Positions 1 to 13,746 are shown, numbered from the stretch's first letter. The stretch: DNA of 64,000 nt from Druceiella hillmani (GCA_039881145.1 JAYKKI010000134.1:1832001-1896000); one strand, 5' to 3'. Notes: a model not told the origin generated them from the sequence alone. A program made the numbers and translations.

Positions 1-1237
1 ATTATTCTATAATTCTCGGCATATATACTATTTTAAGCTGATTATTTGTTTTTTATTTGTATATTTATGATAAATATCAATCTGGAGTAAGAAATGTTTT
101 GGTCACGTATGAAGTGTATTACTATAATGAACAAAACAAAACAGAGAAGATTTAATATACGTTTGCATTATAACTTATGTTTGTCAGACAGTTTAATTCG
201 AAATATTTCACTGAAATAAAAATGAAACAAATCAATTTCATGAACATAAAATAATTATCTAAATACGAAGCGTACTTGCATACAAATTGATCATAATTGT
301 GATAATTAGAAACTTTGAATTAATTATATGAAATAAAGAGTAGTAGATTTGTATAAAAGTTTTTAACGAAATACAAAAATATAAACGTAGGGCAAAAAAA
401 AACAAAATACTTTTTTTTTTAAATATACCAAGTGCGAATTCAAACTACGCCCAAAATTTTCCATACCTACCAAAAACTTTGATCGTGTCTGAAAATATTA
501 CACGCTCCCTAATCAGGCAGAAATTTCTCATGGAATAACGCTTAACCAATAATAATTCAATTTACCGAACACGCCACTTATTGTTTTAAAATTAATATAG
601 CGAATTTCTTTAAATTTAATGGGGTGAACTCTTTATAGTCCTTGTACTTTCCATAACTTTAAATCCAATAGTTCAGGAAATGTGAAGGAAAGAATGTTAT
701 TTTTAAGAATATTATTTTAAATGAGATATTTAAACCTAGGAAAAAAATAGTTTTATTATTCTTTTAACTGCTAGGTCTTTAAAAAAAAGTCCCACACTAC
801 ATACGGAATTAAAAAAAAATAGAAATTCCAGAACCTACTGAATTTGTATCTAAGAAAATTTCCTTATAAGTAAGTATATTTGAGAATTACCTATTAGTTA
901 CATGAGGGTTAAAATGTTTAATTACCCAACGAGATTTTATGTTTCTATGGCGGAGTGACGTATACATTAATAATCTTACAAGGGTTTGATTTTTTAATTT
1001 TTTCCTTTAGGTCAGGTCAGGTGTTTCATAAGTTGTGAATGAATTTAATTATTACTTCAACCTTTAAGTATATTCCATGCTAGTGTTTTACAGTTTCCTT
1101 ATTAATTAACTAAAAAAAGCGTATATATTGATTATATGAGATGTAAAGAAATATTTATAAATAAGGTTATCAAGTGTAATGAAATTACCATTGTTACAAT
1201 ATTAGCGGAAAATACCTAATGAAGTAAAGGATGTTTA

Positions 1238-1815
1238 AAAAACCTGTCAAACACGAGTAGAACTCTCTCTACGAGGGTTCTACACATATTTAGCAACTTA
1301 CAAATTTTAAGGGTACATAGTATTTCTAATAAACTGTATATTTCAAAAATTATAAGATCTCGGATAATCGCTATAGTTTACCCAGGATTTGCACAGACTC
1401 CTAAAAGTCTATTCCTTCATATTTTAAGTTGAATGGTTTCGAAATTAAGGGGGGAGGTGAACATTTTTTTTTCATATTTTTGAATATATCTCTGAAGACA
1501 TAATACTTAAAATTATGAAAACAATATTTTGAAGACCATTAATGTTAATCTTTTCAATCGATACCCCACGTTATATATAGGATACAAAAACACTTATTTC
1601 CTTTAGTACTGAAATATATCACTAAATAAACTTCAACATAATATTTTTGGGTATCAGCTATTGTACGGGTCAATATGTCTTATTTCTATACCAAATTTCA
1701 AGTTTCTACGTGAAGCAGTTTCTGAGAAAAACAATTGTGATCGACGAACAGACAGACTCGCAAGCAATCTTATAAAGGTTCCGTTTATCTTTTGAAGTAC
1801 GGAATCTTAAAAATG
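1238..1815. repeat. Lepidopteran interspersed repeat, full-length diverged copy
   Basis: The left end carries cctgtcaaacacgagtagaa and then gagggttctaca. The middle has ggggggaggtgaac and gataccccacg, both typical internal marks of this family. The right end has gaacagacagactcgc, aaggttccgttt and a closing gtacggaatctta. The family is one I recognise from memory as abundant in moths and butterflies. It has no coding capacity and its superfamily is not assigned here. Confidence 0.7.
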
Positions 1816-2214
1816 ATCATTCTGAAACAATTTTTATACCTATAAATAAAAATAACCTGACCAATAATAACAATATTTGGGACTTTCCAAGTACTAACAA
1901 TTATTAACACTAAGCATGATGTTACTTTAGCAATATTACAAAAAGGTAACAAAATAATATATTTAGTAATACTCTAGCGTGACGCATTATTTAAAAAAAG
2001 CAAATTACCAAAAACTAAAACGAAAAAATCTGCTAACATTTCAATACTCTTTTCCTACTTTATTCTATACTCTTATATCTGCGTATAATACATATGGCCA
2101 TTAAATGAATTGCATAAAAATAGAAAACCGCTCCAATAACGTGCAAACGACAAGTCTTCCTAGGTAAACATCTCTTTACTGGAGAGAAAAACTTTTCCCT
2201 CTGATCTCTCAAAC

Positions 2215-2430
2215 GTTAAATTTCCCTATAAAGATTTTTGCAGACACCAACAGACGCTCACGTGTTGGAAAAGCGTTTCTAGCATTTTGGTTCTTCGTTT
2301 CTTTGCCCGTACTTTTTTATTACCGCTGCCGACCACATTAGCGCGGTCGGAAACAGTTAAAGTATGATAAAAATTTTCAACGCGCTTCTGGTATTACCTC
2401 CAACATCTGGCCGGGCCTCGAATTTCATAG
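2215..2430. other. GC-richer island, candidate conserved non-coding element
   Basis: A stretch with cagacgctcacgtgttgg (an E-box cacgtg), gctgccgaccacattagcgc and ctggccgggcctcg, distinctly less AT-rich than its surroundings. It has no protein-like frame on either strand. Regulatory function is inference. Confidence 0.3.
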
Positions 2431-3184
2431 TCATTTACAAAATAAATATAATGCAGTGAAGCATTTTTCCGAATAGGAGGGATATTAAGGGAAAGGTTAG
2501 CGCGAGGGACGTTATATTTGGGATATTGGCGAAGCCCTGTGACCGCCATGAAATGTTATTTTCGTTGTACATATTGAATTTATACGATTGCTTAGACAGT
2601 GATGTCTTTTTAGGTCGATTGTTAGTTTCAACGAGGTAATTTTGGTCCATTATATACTTCAGATAATGAAGCGCAAAATGAAGCACCAGCTATTTTGATA
2701 GTCTTCATTGTCCATTTGATCGTGAAGTGCTAAATTAGAGTAAGCAGTCATTGAAAAAAAATTTTGTCATCATTGAAGGATATTTTCATAAATTAATGTT
2801 TTCAAATCACCTTTCTGGAAGAATTGAAGTTATTAGACTTGACTTGCAAATTTTTTTCTCTACCTTCGTGTCCTACGAAAGAATTCCATCAGTTCGCTTC
2901 AAACTTAAAATAGTATCATTAGCGTCAAAACTGCCAAAAGTCTACGAAAGTTCAAACGAAACTAATATCATCTGAAAATGAGCAATTATTTTTAAATTAA
3001 TAATATAATATTACTGTATTTTTACAGTATGGTAATTATAGTGAAGTGTAAGTTTAATTTAAGAAAAAAATCCAATACATATTTTATCATTCGATGACAC
3101 GTAGTTTTAATAAAATTGTATCAAAAACGTGTATTTATAAGTCATGACTTTAAATTCAATATATAAAAATGCAGTATTAGATCT

Positions 3185-3500
3185 ACTCGATACCCTATAG
3201 TTTCATCGGCAGCGATACCACTTAAGAAAGACTCCTTAGCGGCTGAGACAAGTGGCGCCAAGTGTTTAAAAGGACTGATTCGGTAGCATCCAGAAGTCCT
3301 TCCCTCGCAGGATGATAGCGGACGAAAGTCGCTCCATCAGGAGCTATTCCCGGCGTCGATTGTTGGGGAATTTATTTTTAAGTCTCCCTCGAGTTTCTTC
3401 ATATTTGTTTCGTTCGCCCTTGACTTGTCTTGTTAAGAGTTATGGTCGTATAGTGCCGGAGATTGGGTTCGGGGCTTGAATACTTTTTGTACTTGCCTTA
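3185..3500. other. GC-richer island, candidate conserved non-coding element
   Basis: Complex, non-repetitive sequence (cttagcggctgagacaagtg, gcaggatgatagcggacgaa, cccggcgtcgattgttgggg) inside AT-rich intron. Frames are interrupted and no splice-bounded exon fits. Confidence 0.3.
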
Positions 3501-3849
3501 CCTACCCTAGTTCATCGAAATTTTGCGGTTATAGATGTGTTCGATTCGCGAATTTGTCTTCGATAGAAAGCTTTAATCGAAATTTTAATAATTAATTATA
3601 AAAAGAAGTTCCTAAAAATTTCATATGATATGTAAATTCTGTAACCATTTTTGGAATAAATTAAACTTATATAAACCAAACAATATTTGATAAGGTTCTG
3701 AAAATTATTTTTTAATTCCGACTTGGCGAATTATAAGACTGTACATATTACATTTCTTCAATATTGTTTGTATTTATATGCAGGGTGCAATCCATTCATT
3801 TATTAATTTGCAATGAAAACTTAATTTTTAATCTCCTACGGAATAATTT

Positions 3850-4648
3850 TTAGGCTCCCGTCACATAATTAATCCCTTATAATTAACCGCTTTATAATTT
3901 TGCCATACCCGTCTGTCTGTCTGTCCATTTAAAGGTTACTACCGTTTTACACGTAGGCTATTAGCTCTATAAAACCGTAATTTGGCGTGGTTATACATAA
4001 TTATTATGCTTGAAAAGTCATAATTTATTATTTAAAAAGTTGATTATGGATGGTACATCTCCTATGTATAAAGTGGAAGAATTTTTTTTCTCCTGCTCCA
4101 TTATATAACTCCCATTGTAAAGTTCAATTAAAAATATTAGATTATATCAGGAATACTTCTTCGATACATGCATTTGTTTATGAATCATTAAGCTTTAAGT
4201 CGGTAATTTTGGCTAGTGTTACGTATCTCCCCCCCCCCTGCCAGCTACATAGCTATTTTACAGTATCTGAAAAGTACCCATATAGGATTATAAACTATAA
4301 AATTAAAAAGATAATTATCACAACTAAGTAAGATCTGTATGTGTAGTTTACGAGTAACAGTCGATCAATTTAAGGCATGTTCATAGAAACTTCACACAAG
4401 TGAAATAACTCAATTGCAAAAATAGCTTTATATTTTAAAATGTATAATTATTGCTTCTGGGCAGTATGTACTAGGCATTATATTTACATATTTACATGGT
4501 GAGAAAAAAGAAAGTAGAGTATCCAATATATTTACGTTGTGAAAAATTATTTTTATAAATAGATTAATAGAACCCCTGTATACCCTTACACGTTTGTACG
4601 TGAATAAATGTGTACGAAACGCTCGTAGTGCAAGTTCATCACGTATTT
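3850..4648. repeat. Lepidopteran interspersed repeat, diverged copy in opposite orientation
   Basis: It starts near taggctcccgtcac, followed by cccgtctgtctgtctgtcca at 3909. It ends with gtgtacgaaacgctcgtag and tgcaagttcatcacg at about 4612-4643, the degenerate form of the 'tgtacggaaccctcgg...gtgcgagt' end. The internal tatttacgttgtgaaaaatt is shared with the copy ending at 34631. Boundaries are approximate. Confidence 0.5.
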
Positions 4649-4766
4649 GAGAGGTTTTTTCATTCTTTGCTTTTTTTTAGTAAAGATATTACTTTAACAT
4701 CTCTGTTGTAAAATTTTATAAATAAGTAGCGAAAATAGAACGACGCACGTTATGAGATTTCTCTTC

Positions 4767-4982
<216 letters not shown>

Positions 4983-4984
<2 letters not shown>

Positions 4985-5408
4985 AATATCTTGGTGACTG
5001 TTGTTTTTATTTAATGGTCGATTCACTCGTATCACTATTGTGTGATATTTACGTTATGTGACTTTATTAACATTGCAATTTGTGCTTAGTTTTCCAAAAT
5101 TTGTGAACAGATGAAATCACACACAATTCTGTGCGTGATTTCATACCAACAACAAAATTTTTCGCAACAATCCTTTGAAATAATATTTTTTTTAAGATAA
5201 ATTAAAACGGTGTAAGCACGGATTTGCGGTTGGTAAGCGGGTGTTTTAAGGAGGGCGAGTTGGGTGGGATACACAGGTTTGTACGTCTGTCGACGTTCAC
5301 ACGTTTTTACCGTTGAATATGTCTTGCTATAACAGGCAATAGTTTGTATTCTTTTAAGTATTTACTTTCTTAACCAAATTATTTTATATGCGCGTTAAAT
5401 AAAAAAAG
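4983..5408. repeat. Arm 1 of a large inverted duplication (about 425 bp)
   Basis: This segment (atatcttggtgactgttg at its start, gcgcgttaaataaaaaaaga at its end) is found as its reverse complement at 7567-8606 with few changes. Internal landmarks are tgtaagcacggatttgcggt and gtcttgctataacaggcaat. The open frame on its minus strand (5086-5274) has no recognisable similarity. Confidence 0.8.
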
Positions 5409-5469
5409 ATATGTATGTATGTATATATGCATATATATGTATATATATATATATATATATGTATACATA

Positions 5470-5508
<39 letters not shown>

Positions 5509-5578
5509 TATTTCGAACAATCTTTATATTATATTTCTTTTGACTCGATCATCACCTGAGCTGACATAGCTATTTTAT
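5409..5578. repeat. (TA)n array plus a 72-bp unit, copy 2
   Basis: The TA-rich array at 5409-5506 includes a tatg-type start. It is followed by the 72-bp unit at 5507-5578, almost identical to 4913-4984. The two units bracket the 425-bp segment 4983-5408. Confidence 0.85.
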
Positions 5579-5839
5579 GCTAATGCAACTTTTCTTAAAT
5601 TATTTGTTACCTATTATTTAAGTAAAATTATATAAATGAGAAGGGTATAGAGAAATAGGACATTATGGAATATAATCATAAAAACTCCCTGTTTTAGTAA
5701 AATATAAACATCCTGGCGCGACTTCTGTAATGAATATTGTATCAGTAATCGTTTCTTTATTCTACTATATGCAATTGTTTGGAATATAATTTTCCCGTAT
5801 TATTTTTCACTGGAATTCTCTACGATCGATTAGGTTAGA

Positions 5840-6080
5840 GTGGTTGTTTTTATAAGAAGAAACAGCCACCTGATCGTCACAACCCTAAGGGAAACTAGAC
5901 CCATTTTGAGTTTGTATTCTTATAACTACTGCTGGATCAATGGCATTATTGCCTTCTGAAGCAAGGTGGAGCTCATGAGGAGATTAAGATGTGTGATTAA
6001 AAGTCAGTTATTCTATCACCAACCAGCGCGTACCTTGCTTAACCCCATCGAGCGAAATCAATGAATACAGCTCGGCTCTT
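5840..6080. repeat. Possible decayed SINE-like repeat
   Basis: gaaacagccacctgatcgtc and later gattaagatgtgtgatta and ctatcaccaaccagcg loosely recall a lepidopteran repeat with 'ccacctgatggtaagtgg' and 'caccaacc' blocks. Recognition is weak. Confidence 0.25.
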
Positions 6081-6360
6081 CACCCTACCATGTTCAATAT
6101 TATTTAAAAAAATTTAAATTTTCAATATCAATTTTCCAGTACCGTACATAAGTTTAGTCTTCGTATTCGTTAAAAATGTAATATATTAATTTTTTATTTT
6201 TTTTTGTTTCTAAAGTTTAATTTTGTTTACAATCGATACTACTTTTTAGTAGTTAATTTGTGGCGGCTTTTATTACAAAATTACAAAGTCTGTACATCAG
6301 TTATATTTTCCTAAAGAAATCATAAAAAAAATCGAATCGAATTTATCTCTTTTTATACTT

Positions 6361-6400
6361 TACCAAATTATTTACTAGTAAACTAGTAAATCATTTGGTA
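6361..6400. repeat. 40-bp near-perfect palindrome
   Basis: The arms taccaaattatttactagt and actagtaaatcatttggta pair with one mismatch around a 2-nt centre. Confidence 0.8.
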
Positions 6401-7365
6401 AGAATATTTACATATATGTCTTATTTCTGTCCTAATTGGAAATTATGTACTAAATCTCCTTGTAAAAATATACGTAATATTCACTGTTTAGCCAAGAATA
6501 CGGAGTGGGTTCGTTATCACAATTGCAATCTGATTAAAGTGCGGTGCACATCGCTAAATTAGTGGCTTCACCATACAGATGAAACAATGGATATCCTTTT
6601 AGATTAATGTTTTGGTAAACAACAACCTTTATATTTAATTGTATAAATTAAGCTATTTTATAGGAAAACAAATCGCGAGAGAGTGACGAATAAATAAGAA
6701 ATGTCATCAATTCGATCGATTCCATTAAAAAAACTATCGAGATAAATTTTCAAATTAAAATCTAATTTAACAGACACATTTAAAATAAGCGAATATTTTA
6801 CTTCTCCACTGACATTCATAAATAGATATGAAGGTACCAAAACTGGCACAATCTTCTCGTATCGAGAGTAAATTTTAATGGTATTTAGTAAGCCTAAATT
6901 TAACGAAAAGCTTTACTAAATTGTTCTAAATATTAACAAACCCCTTGTCCACTATAAAACGTTAAAGTGAACCTTGAACTGAAGAAATAATTAACTGTAA
7001 ATTATTTCATTAATATTCTCAAAGTTTCTACACATAATATTAACCTGTTAACGATAATATATAAGAAACATATATAAGAAGACATATATAAGAAGATATT
7101 TTAATAAATTATATACGATTAACAGGCTCCACTTCAGTATTTAAAACATGTGAATTATTTATCTATAAATATTTTTTAAATCATATTTTTGATTATATAG
7201 ACCACTGCAAAAGGGATGCAAAGATATGCAGATGTCTAGATAATTTAAGAAAATTTAAGGAAATGTTTGCGTATTTTGTCTTATCGTAGTTTTACCATAA
7301 AGAATAAAAGTTTTTCTTCAAGAACTCATATAATACTCAAAATTTATATACTTTGCCAGAGGGCG

Positions 7366-7457
7366 TTTTTACACTGGAAACGGTACGAGCACGACACCGA
7401 CATCGGTACGGCGCTTGCAATCACACGTCGCCAGCGTAAGGTGCTAGTGTAAAGCCT
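7366..7457. repeat. Possible short MITE with TTTACACT-like inverted ends
   Basis: A GC-rich 90-bp block is bounded by ggcgtttttacactgg on the left and gctagtgtaaagcctt on the right, which are imperfect inverted repeats. The GC-rich interior (ggtacggcgcttgcaatcac) contrasts with its surroundings. Confidence 0.35.
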
Positions 7458-7566
7458 TAGTATAGTTTTTAAGCAGCTAGAATAGCCAACATGCGAATTG
7501 ACTATCTTTTTAGAACGATCGTGTACAACTTGTCAGAATATGACTTCATCTTCCAAAAAATTGTAT

Positions 7567-8606
7567 CTATCTTTTTTTATTTAACACGCATATAAAATAA
7601 TTTGGTTAAGAAAGTAAATACTTAAAAGAATACAAACTATTGCCTGTTATAGCAAGACATATTCAACGGTAAAAACGTGTGAACCCTCTTTTTCGACAGA
7701 CGTACAAACCAGTGTATCCCACCCAACTCGGCCCTCCTTAAAACACCCGCTTACCAACCGCAAATCCGTGCTTACACCCTTTTAATTTATCTTCGAGTTC
7801 CGTTCGGCATCGAATAAAAAAAAGAAACAAAAATCTTTATCGCCATAAATTATTCGTTTCGATTCTACGAGAGCTTTCAAACCGAGCTTTCGAGAGCATT
7901 GCGCAGATCACAAACAATGGCCGATCATACATGATAGGATTATTCAGTCGGTGAGAGTCCGAGTCTATGACCCGTGTTATTTTTTCCTTTAGTTGTCATT
8001 ATAATTTTTCGCTTTACATTTTATATTACGTAGAAAGACTTAAAAAAGTCTGGTAAATAACTTTTTATGAAATGAATAACGGATGTAACTTCTTTTGTAT
8101 CATACATATTATTCTGAAATATTCTCGTAAACAATTTATTTATGGTAATAAAATATACATATGACATATGGTATACATACTCCAAATGAGCTATTTAAAA
8201 TATTTTTATATACAGAAAGTATGTATATTATGAAATTTTAAAGCGAGATATTTTTGTATTTGAACTTTCTATATTTTAAATAAATTCCTGCATTATTAAA
8301 AAAAAGTTGAAATTTAGGTTTCGAAAAACACATAATGCATTTAAGGTTTGGTACCTTGAAATTTAAAAATGAAAAAGTTAAATTTGGTAAATATTTTTGT
8401 AGAAATAGAAAAAAAAAATATTATTTCAAAGGATTGTTGCGAAAAATTTTGTTGTTGTTGAATTGTGTGTGATTTCATCTGTTCACAAATTTTGGAAAAC
8501 TAGGCACAAATTACAATGCTAATAAAGTCACATAACGTAAATATCACACAATAGTGTTACGAGTGAATCTACCATTAAATAAAAACAACAGTCACTAAGA
8601 TATTAT
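7567..8606. repeat. Arm 2 of the large inverted duplication, split by a 617-bp insertion
   Basis: 7567-7793 and 8411-8606 together equal the reverse complement of 4983-5408. Between aatttatctt (ending 7793) and the A-rich stretch before tattatttcaaagg (from 8411) lies extra sequence absent from arm 1. The most economical reading is an insertion into arm 2, though a deletion in arm 1 is possible. Confidence 0.75.
7794..8410. other. Extra 617-bp segment inside arm 2
   Basis: It starts cgagttccgttcggcatcga and ends in a poly-A-like stretch near gaaatagaaaaaa. It holds no protein-like frame. The A-rich junction could be an old retroposon tail or simply the A/T run present in both arms. Target-site duplications were not clear. 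Confidence 0.4.
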
Positions 8607-8739
8607 CATAGATCGTGAAAAATTTTAAAATTGGGAAATAGCATTCATTGAAGATGCAATCATTGGAGTAAAAGAAAATGTCATAATCTGGTACAGCTCT
8701 CAATACGAAAATGAGAGATGCCAGGAAGCGTAGGATAAG

Positions 8740-8826
8740 TTGTGAAGTATTAAATTATAACTGAATGACATTAAATATATACATTAAATAATTTAAATTG
8801 TGAAGTATTAAATTATAACTGAATGA
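8740..8826. repeat. 29-bp direct repeat, two units 58 bp apart
   Basis: ttgtgaagtattaaattata followed by actgaatga occurs at 8740-8768 and 8798-8826, identical. It looks like a recent local duplication. Confidence 0.8.
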
Positions 8827-9759
8827 ATTAAACATTAAATGCTTTTGATTCAGTCGAAAGATAAAATAAAAAACGGCCTAATTTCAATCGTAAAACGTAC
8901 AAAGTAGTGTTTCATAATCCTCCATATCTTTTGAAATCGTTTATGCAAATTAATAGGATTTTGTCTGAAACTTCTAATGAAATGTTAGTGAATAAAATTT
9001 TCAGATTTCTATAACTGATTTCTGATACTAAACATTATTAAGAGCACATTGTACGTTATTGTGAAGTGTAATATTTCACAAACCGGACTTAAAAATAAGA
9101 TATAGTAAATAAAATTTAATTTTTTCTCTTAAATTTTATGCACGTGAAGTTATATGAATTTAAGGATTTTTCCACATATTAATTGAGATCGCTATATGAA
9201 CTACTTCCAAAGTTTTAATCACTTTTATTTATAATTGTGGTAACTGTAAAGCGATCACAGACGGATACTCCGAAACTTTATGATATGTCGTGCCAATAAT
9301 TTTGTTAGTATAAATTAGAACAAAATCGATAATTATAGGAAGTAAAATGTCATTTTTCCCGATTTTCTTTTGGTCTAACCGATTATTGACCTAAGAGTCC
9401 TGATAAAGAAACCAAACATCTACATATATTTGGAATTTATCAATAACATTTTGAAAAATTTATTTGTACAGTAAGTATCAAAAATCATTTAGTGAAGTCA
9501 TGGATGAGTGAATGTGAACGTGCAAGTTATTATTTCATATTAATAATGTGTCGCTAAACATTAAAATAAATACATAATTACAAAATTACAAAAAAGTATA
9601 AGGATATAAAATTTCCATGCTTATGTACAACACCAAGATTAAAAGTAATCGGCGAAAAAATTAACGAGATTATGAGAAAAACCAGCTTCCAGTAATTTTA
9701 TACCTTGTGAATTACAGATGGCACTGTAATTCAAAGAAGGTCTGTTGAACCTAATCCTC

Positions 9760-9960
9760 CAAAATTCCGCACCGTTTATAACGAATTAATGCAGGGCGTT
9801 CACAACAAAAACAAGTGCGGCGATAACATGGACGGAGGCGGTGGTATTCCGCTATTGGGTTGGGGCCAATTCATGCTTGAGTACCTACTCGGCTAGTGGT
9901 TTATGAGCGTGAGATGCGGTTGCTAGGATTGTATATGTATGAGCAAGGGTAGATTGAGAG
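9760..9960. other. GC-richer island, candidate conserved non-coding element
   Basis: Contains gtgcggcgataacatggacg and gaggcggtggtattccgc. No recognisable frame or splice pair. Confidence 0.25.
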
Positions 9961-10734
9961 ATGTATTATTATAGTATTATATTATGCAGGCCAATTTTGG
10001 ACGGATGTTATATACTCGTAACTTCTTATCTATAGCCGAGGCTAGTTTCTAAACACTTAGCTTTATAGCAAATTAAACCTAGTTTTGACTGATAATATAA
10101 GTAGAAACTTTTATTTTAGGAAATAATACCTTGGGAACATAAAATAAAATTATTAAATATATTTGGAGCTACGTTAAATAATTAACTAAATTTGAATTGT
10201 TTACTTCAGTTCCCCTTTTATTTTGCCCCTATATCTTTAAATTATTGACGTATGTTTGCTGAAATAATTTGAAATTAAAAAATATTAAGCACCTAAATAG
10301 AATTTTTAAATATTTAAAAACAACTGTTCTTAAGAAAAAAAACACACTTTTACATTTAATGTAAATTAAATGTCTATACAGAAATATACCATAAAGCTTA
10401 CATATTATTTGTTAGTTTCATAATCCTAATATAATTGAAGTTAGCTGGTTTTCCAAGTTAACTTAACACTAAATAAACAATTTAACTGCGAAAATACAAA
10501 TACATTGATTTATTTTAGAGAAATTGAAAAAACGTAAAAACGTAAAAAACGTAAACGTAAACACGTATCAGCAATATCGAGATGAAGTCATCACACGCCA
10601 AGATAGTATATACTTGCGTCCCGCAGGCTCTCAAAATTATCTGGAGAACCTCAGAGATGTGCCGATTTACATAATTAAAAATTATTTCGCCATTATCTCA
10701 CCGAAAAGATAGAAATTTGAATAATATTCGCATT

Positions 10735-11095
10735 TTTTATTCGACACTGGTATTCGGGCCTGCGCCGCGGCGGCGCCGACCTAGCGCCGTCAGACCGGAG
10801 CGTATTTCAAAAAGGCTTATTCATTTTTAAGCACATTCAAGTCGAAATGGCATAAATTTTGTCTTTCTCACTTTGGAAGGCTGCGGACGAAGGGGATTTT
10901 GGAGGATTAGTGTTATATTGCTTTATTTCATAGTTCATAATGGCGATTGTGGCAATTTATTCTTGAATTATTTAATCTGGGTTCAGGCGCGTGAGATGCG
11001 CCAGAGGATTGTGTCTTACAACTTTTTGACAGGAGCACCGGCCCGGGATTAGTTTGGGTTGTTTATTTATTTTCGTTGGTGACGGGAGTTTTGAA
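10735..11095. other. CpG-dense island, candidate regulatory element
   Basis: 10741-10805 holds about 12 CpG in 70 bp by eye (gcctgcgccgcggcggcgcc), followed by complex sequence to ttggtgacgggagttttgaa. An open frame at 10524-10712 ends just before it and is not recognised. Could be an enhancer, an internal promoter or an unrecognised exon. Confidence 0.35.
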
Positions 11096-11689
11096 GGCTT
11101 TCCTTAATTACTTTTACGTTGGATAAAATGTAGTTGGTTTTTAAATAATATTATTCCATCGGATTTAAGTCATTTTAATCAAAGTAAATATTTCGTATAC
11201 AAATAACTCGACAGGTGTTTTCTTTTACTACTGTTAATTTTAAATGGATAGTTAATGAAATGATGATTTAATGCTAACGTCTTTACAATTCAATTATTTT
11301 TAAAAATTATATTTTTATATAATGTATAAAAAATGACACAGTAAGAGCAAATATAAAAACATTGTTTTTGAAAATACTTTTTATGAAAGTATGTTACAAA
11401 ATTTTAATGTAAATTGATTAAGTAATAAATTGATATCTCTAAATTTGTTTTTCTTTTCAAATAATATTTCCTAACATTTATTTTTAATTATTTACTCTTT
11501 TTCCTAAAATTATTGAAAATTATTTAAACGACTGAAAAATTCCTTAGATAAATTTATATTAGTTTTTCTTAATTTTTAGTTTCATAACTTAAAATTAATT
11601 TGCTAAACCTTTCAGAAAATTTTATGATAAAAAGTGTCACGGTATATTGCAACGTAAATTACAACTAATAAATAAGGACCTATATAAGG

Positions 11690-11960
11690 AAATCTCGGCG
11701 AAATTCATTACCTACTTCCAGAATCCAATCAATCATGAGCTCCATAGACGGCTCCCTCAGTCCCCTTACGGTCCAGAAACGGCTCGAAGATTTATAAGTG
11801 AGCTTGACAAATGACGTCGTTGTAAATCTTAGGAAGTCTCAGTGGCCGGAGAAGGTGTTGCTAAGCGAAACTATTTTGAGACCAGATATATGACATGAGT
11901 CGCAAGCCTGCTACGGGATGACGGTGAGAAGTGAATTGTTATGAAGTATATATCGCTGCC
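11690..11960. other. GC-richer island, candidate conserved non-coding element
   Basis: Complex sequence (gagctccatagacggctccc, tcagtggccggagaaggtgt). A frame from ATG 11735 reads MSSIDGSLSPLTVQKRLEDL then a stop, and continues open for about 34 codons after it. It is not a recognised protein and lies 1.8 kb upstream of the first lectin exon. Confidence 0.3.
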
Positions 11961-13746
11961 TTGGATGATATTAATTATACAGTGCTATAGTTAGTTCGGT
12001 AATTATTTTATTTAACCACCTAAAATAACATACTTTATGGTGGTTTTTGTGCGTGATATCGTTGGAATTCACTTCGTCCTTTCATACACTTGGCGTATAC
12101 TATATAAAATTAACCTATTGGAAATAATCAGCCACTGGAATTAAATATATGCAATTTTATACCCTAGTGAAGTTTAGTCGCAATTAAGAACACTTATATT
12201 AATTATTTAGAATGAAATTAAGTAACTGCGAAACTTTCTTCGTTCTCATGAATCTCGTATCTTGAAACAAGATGGGAGTGCAAGAGTTAGCAACAATTAT
12301 TTATTTGACGAAATTATAATACGTTATCTTCTAATATATAATTGTTGATATGATATAAATGTTATATGTTACTGTTAAAAGATAAAAGTATTTCTTAAAA
12401 TTACATATTTTAAGAAACAATTTCCAAGATAATACTAATGTAGATTGGTTCGATTAAATTTTTATGAAAATTTACTCTAAATATTTTGTCAGTAATAGCT
12501 TAAACGTTTAAAAATGCTTATAGTAATAGCTCATAGTAATAGTCAGAATAATATGTTAAGTATTACGAACAGTAATTTTAATACTCCATTAAAACGCATT
12601 TTATAGATATTTTTCATGCTGTTTTTCATATATACGTTACATATGAAATACATTTACTTAGCGAACTTTAAGACAAAATTAAAAACTGACCTAGAATTTG
12701 GTTATAGAATCACTGCAAAATCTTTTATGGATGATCGCTTTGCAATAACACATAATCTCTCTTTTGTAGTAGAATAAAAATAATCTTAAAAATCAAACAA
12801 GCAAGTATATGTCGAATTATGTACAATGACGGACGAAGAGACATAATGAAGTTATAATTATAAAGCTTCCTTGTTTTCTATGGAACGTTAAGATCTATTC
12901 TTTGGTTATTAAATAAGAGAAAAATAAGAATAATAATAAGTTCCTTAGTCCCTTTGCAGGATGTCAAAACATTCTCGATGAAATGCAGTCCTATATTCGA
13001 GGATTGGAATAATGCTCTCGTTTTTTAAAATAATTTGAAAGCTGTATATATTTTCATAGTAATTATATTAGTATTTATATGATAGCATCATACCAATTAT
13101 CAAAAAATGCCTTTAGGTTAAGTTAAATGCTATTATTTGTTTTTAAAATTGAGAAAAGACCTCAAAGTCTATTGGTCAAAAATGTTATCGACCATCAGAC
13201 TCAATTACATGTATTTTGTTCATATTGTAAAAAAATAACTCTTTATACTATCCTTAAATATTAAAATTCTTAAGTTTACACATATAAATTTTACGTTCAA
13301 AATTACAGTAACAAATAAAAATAAATAATTGAAAACTAAATTTCTCAAAATTACTAACAAAAATATTTTTTCCGCTTTGTTTCATGTCCTGCCACTCCAT
13401 CTTCGACCGATATCGCCTTCGACGAATTGACAACTACAAAACATCTAATTATAATATCGAAAATCACTTCTCGTCCATCGTACCTCATCCTTAACCCTTT
13501 CACACACATTCAATGGCGAATTTAAATATCAAACACCAACGTTTCAATGGTGACCCCGATCAACATCGATAAAAAAATCATTTATATTCCTCACACACAA
13601 ATCGCTGACAAAACATCTCGATTCCAACTCTTGAGCCTCGCTCCGAATGACGATGTAAATAATATATCCGCACAAAATTCAAATACACACACACACACAA
13701 AACTGTTGCCTTGGTTTCCTCTTTACAATGGGGTGTTCGATTCCAA

